A stretch of DNA of 64,000 bases from Agrypnia vestita (GCA_016648135.1 JADDOH010002604.1:1-64000), one strand, 5' to 3'. Shown: positions 36,063 through 47,641, counted from the stretch's first letter. The notes: a model not told the origin generated them from the letters alone. Made by a program: numbers and translations.

Positions 36063-36614
36063 ATTAAAAATCATAATATTCTTTGTTTATAATCATATCA
36101 AAGTGGTCTCTAAAAGAGAGCTTGCAGTCCTTCATGACACCCAGATTTCTTATTGAGTCAACTTCAGCGAGTGGACCGTCATCCAGCGTATAAACAAATT
36201 CTATTTTTTTAATGTTTTCAGTGAAACTAATAGAGGGACATTTCTAAACATTGTGTAACGTTTTATTTATTTCATAATGGAAGCATTTGTTCTAAATTTT
36301 GTGATGAACGTAAATGCTAGTAGGTGGGTAATTAACATTTTTCATTTCCTCAGCACGACATCACAATAATTGACACAGTCGTGTGTTATTCTGCAATGGT
36401 TTACGCAACAGTTCGCAACTGACAGAACTGACTGTAAATTGCAGTTGGATCGGGAGAAACAATGACTAGATCATTTTTATAGTGTCTTTATTCGATTGTC
36501 CACGGCTTGTTGCTGAATTAACTATGTGAATTATCATCATGGCAAGCCCGAAAAACATTTTCCACAGATTTCCGTCCACCGTGATTACTCGTCAATTTAA
36601 TTTCCCCATATTAG

Positions 36615-37070
36615 GAATCAGCTAAGATCCCGACTCGGGATTGCCCTTTCGGCATCCCTCGAGATTGGAATTTCCAATCCCGCGGGATCCCTAGGGATCG
36701 GGATCTGGGAACGGGATCGGGCCTTGCATTCTTATATCAGCAATTTTAATAAAATATTTATTATTAATCATTGCTTTAAAGTTTTAATAGGCGTTTTTCC
36801 AAGCATTAATCAGTCAGCATGTAGTAGAGTTAGTAGTAGTTTTTATTACTATGTTAGGTCGATAAAATACAGCAAATATTATTCAAAGCAATTTTCATTA
36901 TTTAAATGTTATATGAACATAATTTGTAAGTACTTACTAAAAGCTCTATAGACATATACAATTAAACATACAAAACATAAAAAAATGTTGATCAATCCCG
37001 ATAATCTCGTCCGATTTTTCGGTTCGGGATTGATCTCGCGGGATCGGGATTGCATTCCCTACTACCAGTG
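36615..37070. repeat. GGGATCGGGAT-rich dispersed repeat
   Basis: Both ends are rich in GGGATCGGGAT and GGGATTG motifs in opposite orientation (36627-36722 and 36995-37061), around an AT-rich middle. It looks like a TIR element with degenerate ends, perhaps hAT-like. Confidence 0.5.
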
Positions 37071-37214
37071 TAGCTTTGACCTCCGTCGTCTTCCGTGCTC
37101 TCTGGGTTGCTGATTAGAACATGCACCATCATCGTTGATATATTACCTACCCACATATAATTGTTACAGATGGGAGAGGCTAAATTATTGGTCCGACAGT
37201 TTCTACAGAAGCTC

Positions 37215-37600
37215 AACAACTCAATACCTTCAAAAATGTTCTCAGGTTTTCACGGCCGTTCAGAATCTTGTATGTATAGTTTTCTGGGATATATTCTGCC
37301 GTGTATATGTGACCGACGTTTCGGACCCATCATCAGGGCTGATGTGATGAGTGTGTGTTTAAGTGTAGGTTAAGTATCGCCTTGCAATACCGTACCAAAG
37401 TCAGGGTGTGGCCAAGTTTGTGTTAGGTTAAGTGCTGGATTGCAGTACCGTGTCGAAAGCAGGGTGTGTGTGTCTTGATTTGGTGTGTTATGCTACCGTG
37501 TCGGAGACGGTGTTGTCAAGAATTTCTACGGCGGATCCGAAAAGCCAGTGAGGTCACACATGCACGGCAGAATATCCCAAAAACTATACCTTCAAGGTGA
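37215..37600. mobile_element. TIR element (TTCTGGGATATATTCTGCCG), copy 1
   Basis: The left arm (TATAGTTTTCTGGGATATAT, TCTGCCGTGTATATGTGACC) is mirrored on the right (GGTCACACATGCACGGCAGA, ATATCCCAAAAACTATACC). Inside, GACGTTTCGGACCCATCATC, AGGGCTGATG and two imperfect repeats of CAATACCGTRYCRAAG...AGGGTGTG occur. A partial second copy lies at 55605-55870. Confidence 0.75.
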
Positions 37601-37924
37601 GTCTACACCGCCGAGTTCTAAGATTCTAGTGCAGGTTGCGAGACCCCTTCCTACGTATTAAATTCTTTAAAAAAATTCTAGTATTTCACAAGTATATGAT
37701 AAATGATACAATATTTTTTAATATTTTGAGATATCTATGTACATAGATATATGTATACATAGATTTTCCCAGCTGGTACCTCTATATTTTAAAGTGTTAA
37801 TGATATCTCTATATTCTAGCATAATCAATTTAAAAAAACGAAAGATTCTTAGATTTGAACATATCTATATATAACTTTCAAAATTTGATAATGTATTGAT
37901 GTTCTTACGATGGAATTGGTAAAC

Positions 37925-38105
37925 ATTTCATTGTGTAGAGTAATCACTTAAGCCAGCTCATACATGTTGTAAGCCCTGGGCCATCGATAAAAATACTTCC
38001 ACACACGTTTCTCATATTCACAGCTTCGTTCCGTATGAGACTTCTATAATTAATCAACCCTCTGAGGACAAAATCCAGTAACTGTGTTCTTAGAACATAC
38101 CTCAA
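37925..38105 (-). repeat. Dispersed repeat R, copy 3
   Basis: Inverted relative to the copies at 14287 and 18570: TAATCACTTAAGCCAGCTC, then TATGAGACTTCTATAATTA, CAAAATCCAGTAACTGTGTT. Confidence 0.65.
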
Positions 38106-38469
38106 TAATTATAAAAATATTGTTGACATATTCGCTTACGCACATTAAAGTGTAAACATTAAATTTTTTTTAATCTGTTACTACTTCTTTAGTATTTTTA
38201 TTAATTGATTTAAGAGTTCCTTTTTAAGATGTTTAAATTGCATCTTAATTAAATGTGTTCGAATGTATGGATGTATAATATCTGTAAACAAAAGTCTAGA
38301 AAGATGTTTCATGAGTCTAGCTCACTTTATTATTATATTATTATGTAATAAAAAATTGTTAAGTAGGTAAAATAAAAAATATATACATGAAACTGTCGAT
38401 ACTTGTAAATTAAGATCCATCTCTAACAGTAGGCGCAGTAATACAATTTGAGACAATGTAATGGATGAT

Positions 38470-39640
38470 GCATGCGGTAGATAAATGCGAACCACTCAGA
38501 ACTCGAGAGTTGCGGAAGAGACGTGATTCACATCCAGTCTGCATTTTTCGGCTCCGACGATCCCCGTCTCCACCAAAACACGCGAATGTTCCAGAACAGT
38601 ATTCCAGATATTTCCGATGCATTATTCCTCCGAGTCAACGCAAAGAAACGCCAATAAATCTCCTTTTTTGTATTTTCCCCTCGAGATCGAGCCGCTCATT
38701 ACCCCATTCATCGAAAAGTCAGTAGGTACACCCCGCAGTCGAGTGCAGCCTCTCGACTTGCTCTCCACAGCAGACGGGTTTATTGATCATAAAAGCTACC
38801 ACGTGTGCAGAGCCCAGCTTGGAGCGGATCATAAACAAACAAAAGGAATTTTACTACGTACCTTCTGCATCGCAAGAAATCCCTTTATTTTCCTCCCCTT
38901 TTCCAGGAATAAACACTGCACAGTCTCCGGTGCAGCGACAGGGACGCCAGGCACGCCGTCTCTGTTCCCTCCTTCCCGGCCAGCCTAGGGGTAAACCGAT
39001 CGATAACGCATGGGGAGTGAGGACGTTCCCGGAAAACGGATCGCCCCAAACACTACTCCCGCAGATTCACAGCTGATTCCAAGGATGATAAACATTTGTG
39101 TCTAAACTTTCTAGCCGTTGTGGCAACTGTCAAAATGCCGCAATGGCAGCAATTTGCAGCCGCTAGTATTTGTGTCAGCGCGCTCACGATCAAACACACT
39201 TCACTCGAGACACAATCGTAATCACATTTTCGACACAACTGGAATGTCCTGGCACGATTGCGGTGCGTTTAGTAAGAGGCGGATTGAATTTAAACGACCG
39301 CTGACAGATTGCGATGTTTTGGCGTGAATCGAATAAAACAACACGGAGATGAAACGATATTTTTCTCTTTTGATGTGTGTTCAGAAACGGTGCAACGCGA
39401 TTTGTCAACACATTTTGTAAAAAAAATACCCCTCGTATATATTTTAATCCATTCGAGATGTCTTGTAAACAAATTTTCGGAGAGAAAATGCCATCAAGTC
39501 TCACGCGCCATTTCCCGCGCAGCTAACGCACTGACAACCGACCCTCCCCTGTCAAATTTGCTAATGTTCCCTGCTACAATATTTTACACGGGAGTGACGT
39601 GCGCATGTCAGAAGAGTCGGAGGAATGAAGGCGTGTTTTC
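38470..39640. promoter_or_regulatory. 1.2-kb GC-elevated, repeat-free block
   Basis: No repeat family of the window enters this stretch and its GC content is clearly above the flanks. Several ORFs of 60-130 codons overlap on both strands, but none has a recognisable domain, convincing splice sites or a family resemblance. E-box and TGACGT-type motifs occur (CCACGTGTGC at about 38799, GTGACGTGCG at about 39594), as does GGCAACTGTCAAAATG at 39122-39137. It may be a regulatory region or a promoter with a non-coding first exon. Inference only. Confidence 0.3.
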
Positions 39641-40560
39641 CTTGTTTACAGCCGTAAAATTATTTTTGATCTCTTCAAATATATTACCTAATAGAATTTA
39701 GGGTCATCTAGTTTAATATTGATCTCCGGATGAGTAATTTTTGGTATATTTACGTGCACTTTTGTATTTAAAAACAACTGCTAAATGCTAAACAAATTAT
39801 TTTTAATGCGTCAAAAACATGAATTGCATTTTCATTGTATTCACTTTACTTTCATCCTTGCATAGCTATTTCCATGAATGATTGGCATTCATTATTATTG
39901 CACCAAGATCCCCACAAAGTACAGTCATACACCACTATTTTAAAGTAGGTAGATAACTTTGTTTCTTTTTTCAATTGGTTGGGCAACTTTGTACATTGAC
40001 ATCTACATAAAAATTTAGGACTCTGAAATTGAATAATTTAGAATCATTAGAAATTAGTAATGCATGTAAAATTAAGCAAAATATTATTAATAATCAATTA
40101 AATTTAACTACTATAGGTCGACCACAATTAAAAGACTATTCCCTAGCTTTGTCCGGTAAGAAGAAACCGGGGGGAAAGTTGCCTGGCAAGCCCTATTACA
40201 AGCCTCAATATCATATTCCAAATTCCAATATATTTTTTAGTTTAAAAAGGTTACTTACTTACTAGAAAAACTTATTTTGTATTAATTTTTTGCATCGTAA
40301 CAACAGACATATTTTTTGCGCACATTTTTTTAATGCGGTCTATCTACAGTCCAATTTTCAAAAAAAATTCCAATAATTTAGTGTAATCAAGAACTTCAGC
40401 AATAATATTTTAAAATAATTTTTTAAATAATTTGGAAAACCAAAAAACAAAAGACATCATTCATTTTGATATTTTGACATTTATAAAACACCCTGACGAT
40501 GGAAAGGTTTTTCCGAAACATGCAGGTGTAATTAATGAATGTAAGTAGATTCAAGTAGTT
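39641..40560. other. No recognisable gene
   Basis: AT-rich. 40490-40535 has a CACCCTGACGATGGAAAGGT, TTTTCCGAAACATG string that is the inverse of one at 16570-16625: a short repeat of unknown class. Confidence 0.35.
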
Positions 40561-40567
40561 GGTTGCT

Positions 40568-40755
40568 TGTACGAGTAGCTTGTTGGTCTTGTGGTTAGGA
40601 CACTCGCCTCATGATTCAAAGGTCGCCGGTTCGAACCTTACTCCAGACTAGCAAGTTAGTTCTATTTTCATAGCACAAGCGTTTAGCTTAGTTTGAAAAT
40701 AGTAATAATATTGATGTGACACGTATTCCGTGTTCGCATCTCTATTTAAAAAAAA
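40568..40755 (+). repeat. tRNA-derived SINE (family 1), copy 1
   Basis: The head has an A box (TTGTGGTTAGGACACTCGCC) and a B box (GGTTCGAACC) with tRNA-like spacing. The body is AGCAAGTTAGTTCTATTTTC, TTTAGCTTAGTTTGAAAATA, ACACGTATTCCGTGTTCGCA, and the tail is A-rich. Further copies lie at 43780-43970 (-), 60899-61080 (+) and 61722-61895 (+). Confidence 0.85.
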
Positions 40756-40969
40756 AGAAATAATAATAATAACAAAATCAATTTTTAAGATACCTTTCTG
40801 TTTTCTTCTTATTATTTAATGGTTTCGTGGAGCCCGGATGCCCATGACAACAGTTATTGACTTGACGCATGACACTTCATCAATCCCTTGACATCCCCGT
40901 TACGGTCCAGTTCGCTGGGTAAAATAGTAAAGTTTATAACTACGAATCAACCAACCAACACGCCGTTTT

Positions 40970-41215
40970 TCGCAGGGCTAGGCAGAGAAGATAGAATGCC
41001 ATATACAAGGATTTAAATCCATCTTCCAATATTTGTAGTATCCGATCGTGCCAGGACTTTCGCGGATGCCCTCTTCAACACTCGCCTCATTTATTTTCTT
41101 AACCATATTTTCTTCGCTCATACGTTCCACGAGACCAAAGCATCTCAGCGATCCTTTCTTTATTCTATCTACCACGCCATAGCCAGCATTACATTCACTT
41201 CTAATTTGTTATGCC
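40970..41215 (-). repeat. LINE-A tail fragment
   Basis: Minus-strand reading includes CFGLVERMSEENMVKKINEA, equivalent to RMSQERMEKKIYEANVEE of the 49463 copy, then SPGTIGYYKYWKMDLNPC in a degraded frame. Confidence 0.7.
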
Positions 41216-41249
41216 TCTATCGACCAAAGATTTTCCACGTAAGCGCCTT

Positions 41250-41386
41250 AGGGCCGGTTGTTTCAAGTTGGATTAAAGTAAAAGTTCGTTTAAAGCATAG
41301 TTTTTTGCGTTCTCCACCAATCAAACGATCCGTAAAAATCTATGCTTCAAACGAACTTTTATTTTAATCCAACTTGAAACCGGGCC
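41250..41386. mobile_element. Short palindromic MITE (GGGCCGGTTG), copy 1
   Basis: A 137-bp near-palindrome. The left arm GGGCCGGTTGTTTCAAGTTG, ATTAAAGTAAAAGTTCGTTT, AAAGCATAG is mirrored by CTATGCTTCAAACGAACTTT, TTTTAATCCAACTTGAAACC, GGGCC. Related but diverged copies lie at 41668-41812 and 50913-51056. Confidence 0.85.
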
Positions 41387-41667
41387 ACAGTGACCGCATT
41401 TTCTTATTTTTCCGCATTCAGTCTACTTCCCTTCCGAACTACGAATCTTTAATTATATCCTTAAAATTTGTCGAGTCAACAAATCGTGAATACAATATCT
41501 GTATGTTTTACTAGGTACTTGTGTAGATATTGCATTTTGATAGGTATACATACACCTATATTATTATGAATGCCATGACCAAAAACTTCCTATCCCTAGG
41601 TAGGTGTACTTGTATTATTCAAAGATTTCATAAGGCACATAAACCTTAATTTGCGCATTCTTAGTGC

Positions 41668-41812
41668 CGGTTACATCAACTGGGATTATAGTAATAAACT
41701 TTAGTAAAAACTATAGATAACGGGTTATTATTGAATTATAGAAATCGAAACGATCGATGGTTTAAACGGTTGAAACTAAGTTTATAACCCAACCGTTAAT
41801 TACTAAGTCTGG
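41668..41812. mobile_element. Short MITE (TGCCGGTTACATC), diverged relative
   Basis: AGTGCCGGTTACATCAACTG, GGATTATAGTAATAAACTTTA on the left and AGTTTATAACCCAACCGTTA, ATTACTAAGTC on the right. Arms pair imperfectly. It resembles the 41250 element in size, terminal CCGGTT and fold-back layout. Confidence 0.5.
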
Positions 41813-42100
41813 AGTTTCTCAAATACTTCTTCAACTGTTCAGAATGTTCCAAACTAAAAGTGTACGACTATGAATTTTGGTAAATTACATAAAATTATGG
41901 GAGAAAAAATGCGTTACACATCTCAGACACATGACAAGTTAGTATTACTTAATTTAAATTTATGTACCTAGCGAGGTAGGTAACGATAAAGGCCTGCACA
42001 AAAAACTGTAAATTGTACTTATTACTATCTTACTCATAAACTCTGTTGTTATCATATTCTTACCATTAATCATGTTTGATGCAAGCTGTTATAAAAAAAA

Positions 42101-42599
42101 GTTACCCATAAAAACCAGGTTTTTATTATACTTCCTTTCTTTGTAAAATATAACAACAATTAAAGACGAATTAAAACATACAACGTAACACTAAACTTCC
42201 AGTAATTTAATATATTTCTAAAATGTCAGATGTTTTGAGCTTTGATAAGGTACTTCATGCTTTGAAGATTAAATTCTAAAAACATTTGTCAGTCAATTTA
42301 GATTTTCGACATTCGTATTGAAGTACCTATTATGCATACCGACGGAGTAATTCAAATTTAGAAAATATTCCGCGAAGTTATCGAGCCGCCGTAATCAAAC
42401 TTTTCTAATGATTCCAATTTGAAAAAACCAATAAAATTTCTAAAAATCCGAAATTATACTTTAATTATTAACTTTTTTTAACGAAAATTTGATAGATCTT
42501 CTTGATCGTCACCACGAGTCTACTTGCCAAGTTTCAAAATTAGATCACGGGAAAAGGGTCAAAAATCGATCCAAAGTTTTTGTTGACGGCAAGCCGGCA
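42101..42599 (+). repeat. ACTCCCTTTC-family element, copy 8 (long form, 3' truncated)
   Basis: Nearly the same as copy 5 at 13480 up to TTGACGGCAAGCCGGCA, after which the last 45 bp or so of the family are absent and the AGCTGTAACCCGTCAAAAAT repeat follows at 42623. Confidence 0.85.
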
Positions 42600-43479
42600 T
42601 AAGATCGATTTTTAATTTACTTTAACTAGCTGTAACCCGTCAAAAATGACGGTACTTTTACATGTCGGTTCCTAAGGAATAAGTATTTATTTGTTTATAT
42701 AAAAAAAGGAAAGAAAAAAATACTATTTTCCAGCATCATCAGGAGGGCGTCCTATCACCGCGGAGGTGGAGGCCGAACTCGCCGAACAGTTCGGCCGAGT
42801 CGGTCGTCGCCGTCAGTCCAATGAGGCGTGACGTCATTCGCTTTGACCGGCGTTTCAGTTAAAATGGCCGAATGGAGAATTTAATACTTTTATTTTATTG
42901 AAAATCTCATTAATCTCAATGTGTTGGATCATTTTTCAGAATTCTTTCAAAATATTTTCTTCTCTAAAATCGCTTATTCTTTAATACTGTCATCATGCGT
43001 ATTGCTTCTCAGTGAAATATACGGTTCATATAAAATATCCGTTTTATTTAATACATGAATCTGTAAATAGTTAACGTACCAGCTAAATTGTTGTACGTGC
43101 CATCTACGGCACGCGTGCTTTGGGCTCGCTACCACTGACCTATACCATATACGCATAGAATATGTTTTTCGGTTGCAAAAAATATTCATAAAATCGGTTT
43201 AATGTACAAAACAAAATAAAAAATATCTGGCTTAGACCCAAGCCCCGCTCTCCCGCATGACAGACGGATACTAAACGGTATACTGCCACGGATTACAACA
43301 ATTTACAAATTTTAAAATACATTATTGACGCTCGCTTGTCATAAAGTTCATCGGGGTTGACATTTTTTTTTAATGAATTCAATATTCGTATTAAAATTAA
43401 ACCAACACACAAAAAATCATCATTATATACCAGTAGCGTAAATTAGGCACAAACTGATGTTGCTGTTATCGATTGTACA
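42600..43479. other. Mostly unassigned DNA
   Basis: 42623-42690 is a fragment of the 20127 repeat. 42730-42900 is GC-richer and includes GACGTCATTCGC, AAAATGGCCG in reverse similarity to window positions 210-260 (TGACGTCACGCC, CGCCATTTTAACTGAAAC), so a dispersed repeat may be present. No gene. Confidence 0.35.
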
Positions 43480-43775
43480 GGATGTGTCAAAGTATTAAAA
43501 AACATTATTTACACTTTGGGTGAAATATCAATAGTTAAGGAGAAAAACGACATCAAAGTTTGCATTTTTTTTTTAAATACTCCTGACTTATCTTTTATAT
43601 AAAATTTTTATTCGCTTTAATAGAAATCAACTAAAATGATTAAAACCTTGCAGAAATTTGAAAAATACTTTTTGCAAGATTTATTATTGCAAGACTCGTA
43701 CCAAAGCGAATGAGTTTTTAATATTCGATATAAGTTACTTTCATGAATATTGAAAAAACAATTCTAGACTTCTAT
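43480..43775. repeat. Half-copy of the ACAGGGT outer element
   Basis: ACAGGATGTGTCAAAG, CATCAAAGTTTGCATTTTTT, AATGATTAAAACCTTGCAGA and TATTCGATATAAGTTACTTT line up with 29190-29525. The remaining half is missing and a minus-strand SINE follows at once. Confidence 0.6.
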
Positions 43776-43779
43776 ACAA

Positions 43780-43970
43780 TTGAGATGCAAACACGGAATA
43801 CGTGTGGCATCAATTTTCTTACTATTCTAAAAATAACTCAAAAGCCCGTGCTATGAAAATAGGACTAACTTTCTGGTGTCCTGGAATGGAGCTCGAATCG
43901 CCGACCACCAGATCACTGGGCGAGCATCACAACCACTACACCACCAAGCTACCCAAACTTACTTATCTCC
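43780..43970 (-). repeat. tRNA-derived SINE (family 1), copy 2
   Basis: Inverted copy: GCAAACACGGAATACGTGTG, TTACTATTC, GTGCTATGAAAATAGGACTA and the tRNA-like head CACAACCACTACACCACCAA. The B box is degenerate (minus strand GCGATTCGAGCTCC). Confidence 0.8.
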
Positions 43971-44682
43971 TTAACTGTTGAGATTTCGGCCAAAGTTTAA
44001 AGGAATTTTCTACTCAAAATTGAACGAAGAAGACTCCCCTGAAGTTTTTGCTACTATCAAAGAGCTTATAAAAAAATATATACATGTGAGGTATCCAGCA
44101 AAATCCAAAAAAAAATTAATGCAGTCAGGCAGCAGGATTCTAGTAAGTGTTCAAAATTTTGTTTCGATCTGAATTGAAAATCTTAGATAGATACGATGAT
44201 TGTTAGCGTACATTAAATACATACTAGGAACATTATCATTTATTTAAGGCTCTTTACTTCAGGCAGTGTACTTTTATGTGTACAATATGTTGTACTTAAC
44301 TAAAATTATAAAATACAAATGTTACTTCAAATATTCCTATCACAATCATTTTCATGTTTTTTTTTAATTTATCCCAACATCCTCTCAGGTATAATAAATA
44401 TATATTTTCAATTTTATTCTAATATATACTCGCATGTAAAACTCATGCTTCAATGTGCTGACTTAGAGCCACCAACTATTTTTACAAGAAATAAAGTATA
44501 TGTAGGTCTGAGAAGAATATTAAACAGTATTTTAGGAAAATGAACAGCATTTTATCTATTGAATGTTTTAAATACACATTTTTTACAGCTTCTCGCACAA
44601 CTTATTAATTTACACTCTTTTTTAAAAACTTCATACGCCTCACCACAATTATAACTAAAATTAAAATAAAATAAAAGAGGAG

Positions 44683-45040
44683 CTAATTTTTTATTAAATT
44701 AATAGTTGCTCTATTTCTATCCTCCCGCCACTTTGCATTCATTACTGAAAAAAATCTTTCAGTAAATGCTGAGGTGGCGGGAACAGAAAGTTGTTGAAAG
44801 AAACAGAAAGAAAAATGAGACAATTTTAGTAATATTTTTAAATTCTTCTGAGGTGTTTGCTAATAAATGGCTCCACTTTTGGCCAGTGCTCATTTCAAGA
44901 AAATCTTTGTCTTCTGATTCCTTCTGAAACTCCATTATTGTAATTTGTTTGTGGCTGCGCTGCACTGAACGCCCTCTGACTAAATAAAAAAAAATGTGTG
45001 GGCTTCTAAGTCTGAAACTTATATTGTTACGCATTTTCAT
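44683..45040 (-). pseudogene. hAT transposase C-terminal dimerisation domain relic
   Basis: The minus strand reads HLLANTSEEFKNITKIVSFF in one frame, then, after a one-base shift near 44790, VPATSAFTERFFSVMNAKWR, EDRNRATINLIKN and a stop. The ...P.(S/T).A..ER.FS.MN..W...RN...... pattern is the hATC domain that ends hAT-superfamily transposases. The N-terminal BED finger and DDE core are not nearby. Confidence 0.8.
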
Positions 45041-45370
45041 GCTGAAAACAGTATTTTGTATACTTTATTTTTGTTCAACAGTAAAAAGTATAAAGTAGTG
45101 AAAAACAGTATGATACTGTTTTTAACAGTATAGTTGGCAACCCTATGCTGACTGCACGCGCCTGATATTATAATAAAGGAGCCTAGCCAGAATAAAAAAT
45201 TGAAGTCAGCAGACCCGAGTCTTGTTAATTGTGTTCATTAAATTTCATCGATTAGCGATATTCGGAATGCAGATATTATTATTTTCTTGTGCCACGTAGT
45301 GCGTGATTACTTTTGTACGATATAAGTATTCGATAAATATAAAATATTGGGTTTGGAAGGTTAAAAAAAC

Positions 45371-45690
45371 TAACCCACAAAAACCAAGTTTTTATTACAC
45401 TCCCTTTCTCATTGAAACAGGTTTCGCGCCTACTCCACGCGTCGGGCTCGAAAATTAAACAATATACAAATCGTTAAAATTTCGAAAAATACAAAATTAT
45501 ACTATAATTATTAAATTATTATCAACGAAAAATTGTTAGATCATTTTTATCGTCGCCACGAGTCTGCCTACAAAGTTTCAGCTCAATTGGATCATGGGAA
45601 AGGGGTTAAAAATCGATCCAAAGTTTTTTCGACAGACAAGCCGACAATCGGACAAGCAGACGCTACGAGTTAAAAGAAAGGGAGTAAAAA
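45371..45690 (+). repeat. ACTCCCTTTC-family element, copy 9 (short form)
   Basis: One of the best-preserved short copies: leader TAACCCACAAAAACCAAG, ACTCCCTTTCTCATTGAAAC, GGTTTCGCGCCTACTCCACG, standard right half, end GAAAGGGAGTAAAAA. Confidence 0.88.
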
Positions 45691-45736
45691 ATCATATTTT
45701 CTCTATTTTTTTAATATAGCAAAATAATTATTCGTC

Positions 45737-46040
45737 TTGGCAATTCTGCTGTTAGACTTAAGACGAATAGGAATGAGCCGGGCTGATTTTGGCAAACTCA
45801 AACATATATTCGAGAACAAAGAGATCCCAATTAGTCTAAAAAGAAAATCCTTTGAATCGTGCATACTGCCAGTGATGATGATCGGAAGACCTCAAAAGAG
45901 ATGGGCCGATGATATTGTCGCTGTGGGGGGGAAAAAATGGCTACAATTAGCCACCAACAGGGAAGAATGGAAAAATAAGGAAGAGGCCTATATCCAGCAG
46001 TGGAAAGACGAAGGCTGATGAAGAAGAAGAAGAAGAAGAT
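45737..46040 (+). pseudogene. RTE-type LINE ORF tail with in-frame internal deletion
   Basis: 93 codons. Residues 9-45 (RRIGMSRADFGKLKHIF..., LKRKSFESCILPVM) match the thumb region of RTE-type endonuclease/reverse-transcriptase ORFs. Residues 48-92 (IGRPQKRWADDIVAVGGKKW, LQLATNREEWKNKEEAYIQQ) match the very end of the same ORF. From memory of the family, roughly 80-100 residues (including a TYG.ETW-like block) normally separate the two parts, so they appear joined by a clean in-frame deletion. The stop is followed by (AAG)n at 46019-46040, an RTE-like microsatellite tail. Probably not functional. Confidence 0.8.
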
Positions 46041-47640
46041 TATTTTATTACAACTTTTAAGCGTACAAAAGAGCAACATTTAAACAATATTTTATAAAAT
46101 TTTCAATTAAGTGTTGAAAATTCAGCCGTTGGGACCTGGCTTCCGGAGACCCCTTAGAAAAAAATATACTTGCAGTGATCAGAATAGCTCATGACACTCG
46201 TAGCTTTCTTTATGAAATTTATCAATCTATAATGAAACCATAAATTTTCATAATGTCACACTGCTTATATCATAATAATTAATTTTAAGTGGAATGTTTA
46301 TAATTGGCATAATTCACTACTTTTTTATCTCATGTATGTTAATTTAAGATTTGCTGTTAACTTTTCCTAAAATAAATAAATTAATCAGAAATCATAAAAC
46401 CAAACATTTTCTGTTAGTATGTAAGTATAGCACGTGATTAAATGAAGGATTTTAAAAATATTAAAATTTGAATTTTCGCAGAGGTGTATGCAAAAAAGTA
46501 CAATTTTGGGTAAAATCTATGTCACGTATTGCCTTGTGAAATAAGTTATGATCAAAGAAAAACAAACAGTAAAATTTCAATGAGATCGGCGAGTTAGTTT
46601 TTGAGAAATCCTGTCCACCGACTTCAAAAATAGAGTTTTGAGAAAAAAGCGATTCAAGTTTAAAGTAGGAATAAAACGGAGAATTTTTTTATTAAACTTA
46701 TGTAGAATCGTCGATTCCAGCTCCATAAAGCAAGGATCCTGCTGCAGCTGCAATATCCAGGGCATCCTTTTGCTATTGCTTGGGACTAATTCTTGCCTTT
46801 CCAGAGACAGATAAACAATAACCGTGACGCTCCCGGCCGGCCGAGTCTGACTGACGAGTCACACTTGAGCGCCAGGGCCTCACTAGCGGCTAGTCATCAT
46901 CAATGTTGTTGTTGTAATTTCAGACTAATTCCAGCGAGTTAGTGGACAGATAGACATTAGAAATTAGGATAGTTGACGAACGGATCGCCACCACCGCCAG
47001 CGAGTCGGGAATCAGGAAAGAAATAGTTTAATGATCGATAATGATTGATCCTATGGACACCCGAGATACACTAAGCCAAAGCTTACGATAGTCCACAGTG
47101 GACAAATTGTACTTACAGCTTTTCATAGTACGTCGAGTGCCGAATCAACCTTCAATTCTCCTGGCTTCGTCAAATCCGGAATAGATCGATCCGTCTCTTC
47201 CGGAAGGCTAATATGAACTGATTCTTCGTCGGATTCGTATGCCACAGGAAGAAGAATGTCGGTCCTCACGGAAAAGGACACCGACACGCTTTCCAACCGT
47301 CACTGGGCGGACAGATTTTCAAAAGTTTGAATCCTGGCTAGCGGTTGGCGCAGAATACATCGGGTACCAGACCCGACCAATCAAAAATCATTCACGAAAC
47401 AACTTTAACACTTTTAAATACTTCATTCATAATCATACACAACTTCATTCATTATTGATTATGTATTTTTTTTTAATCTTTCGATTGTTTATACGCAGAA
47501 AGAAATATTTTACTATTTACTATCTGCTACTTATGAGCAATGTTCCCTATAAGGTGTGCGGGTATGCGGCCTCACACTTATAAATATTTGTACGCACACA
47601 TGTTCCCAACCCCCACACACGGAAAGAAATGTGCGAAACC
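46041..47640. other. No recognisable gene, 1.6 kb
   Basis: Mixed composition. 46800-46900 is GC-richer (GACGCTCCCGGCCGGCCGAG). Incidental ORFs only. Confidence 0.35.
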
Positions 47641-47641
47641 T

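Noticed and set aside
38617..38988. 123-codon + strand ORF
   Set aside because: Overlapped by another frame of similar length and without family resemblance; kept only as part of a GC-elevated block.
39309..39701. 130-codon + strand ORF
   Set aside because: No domain, no convincing splice context, overlaps an equally open minus-strand frame; composition suggests a chance ORF.
40570..40640. Candidate tRNA gene with GGTTCGAACC
   Set aside because: The same head plus body occurs four times with a poly(A)-like tail, so it is a SINE.
43978..44172. 64-codon ORF as a gene candidate
   Set aside because: Short, lysine-rich, no recognisable family, adjacent to SINE and hAT debris; not supportable.
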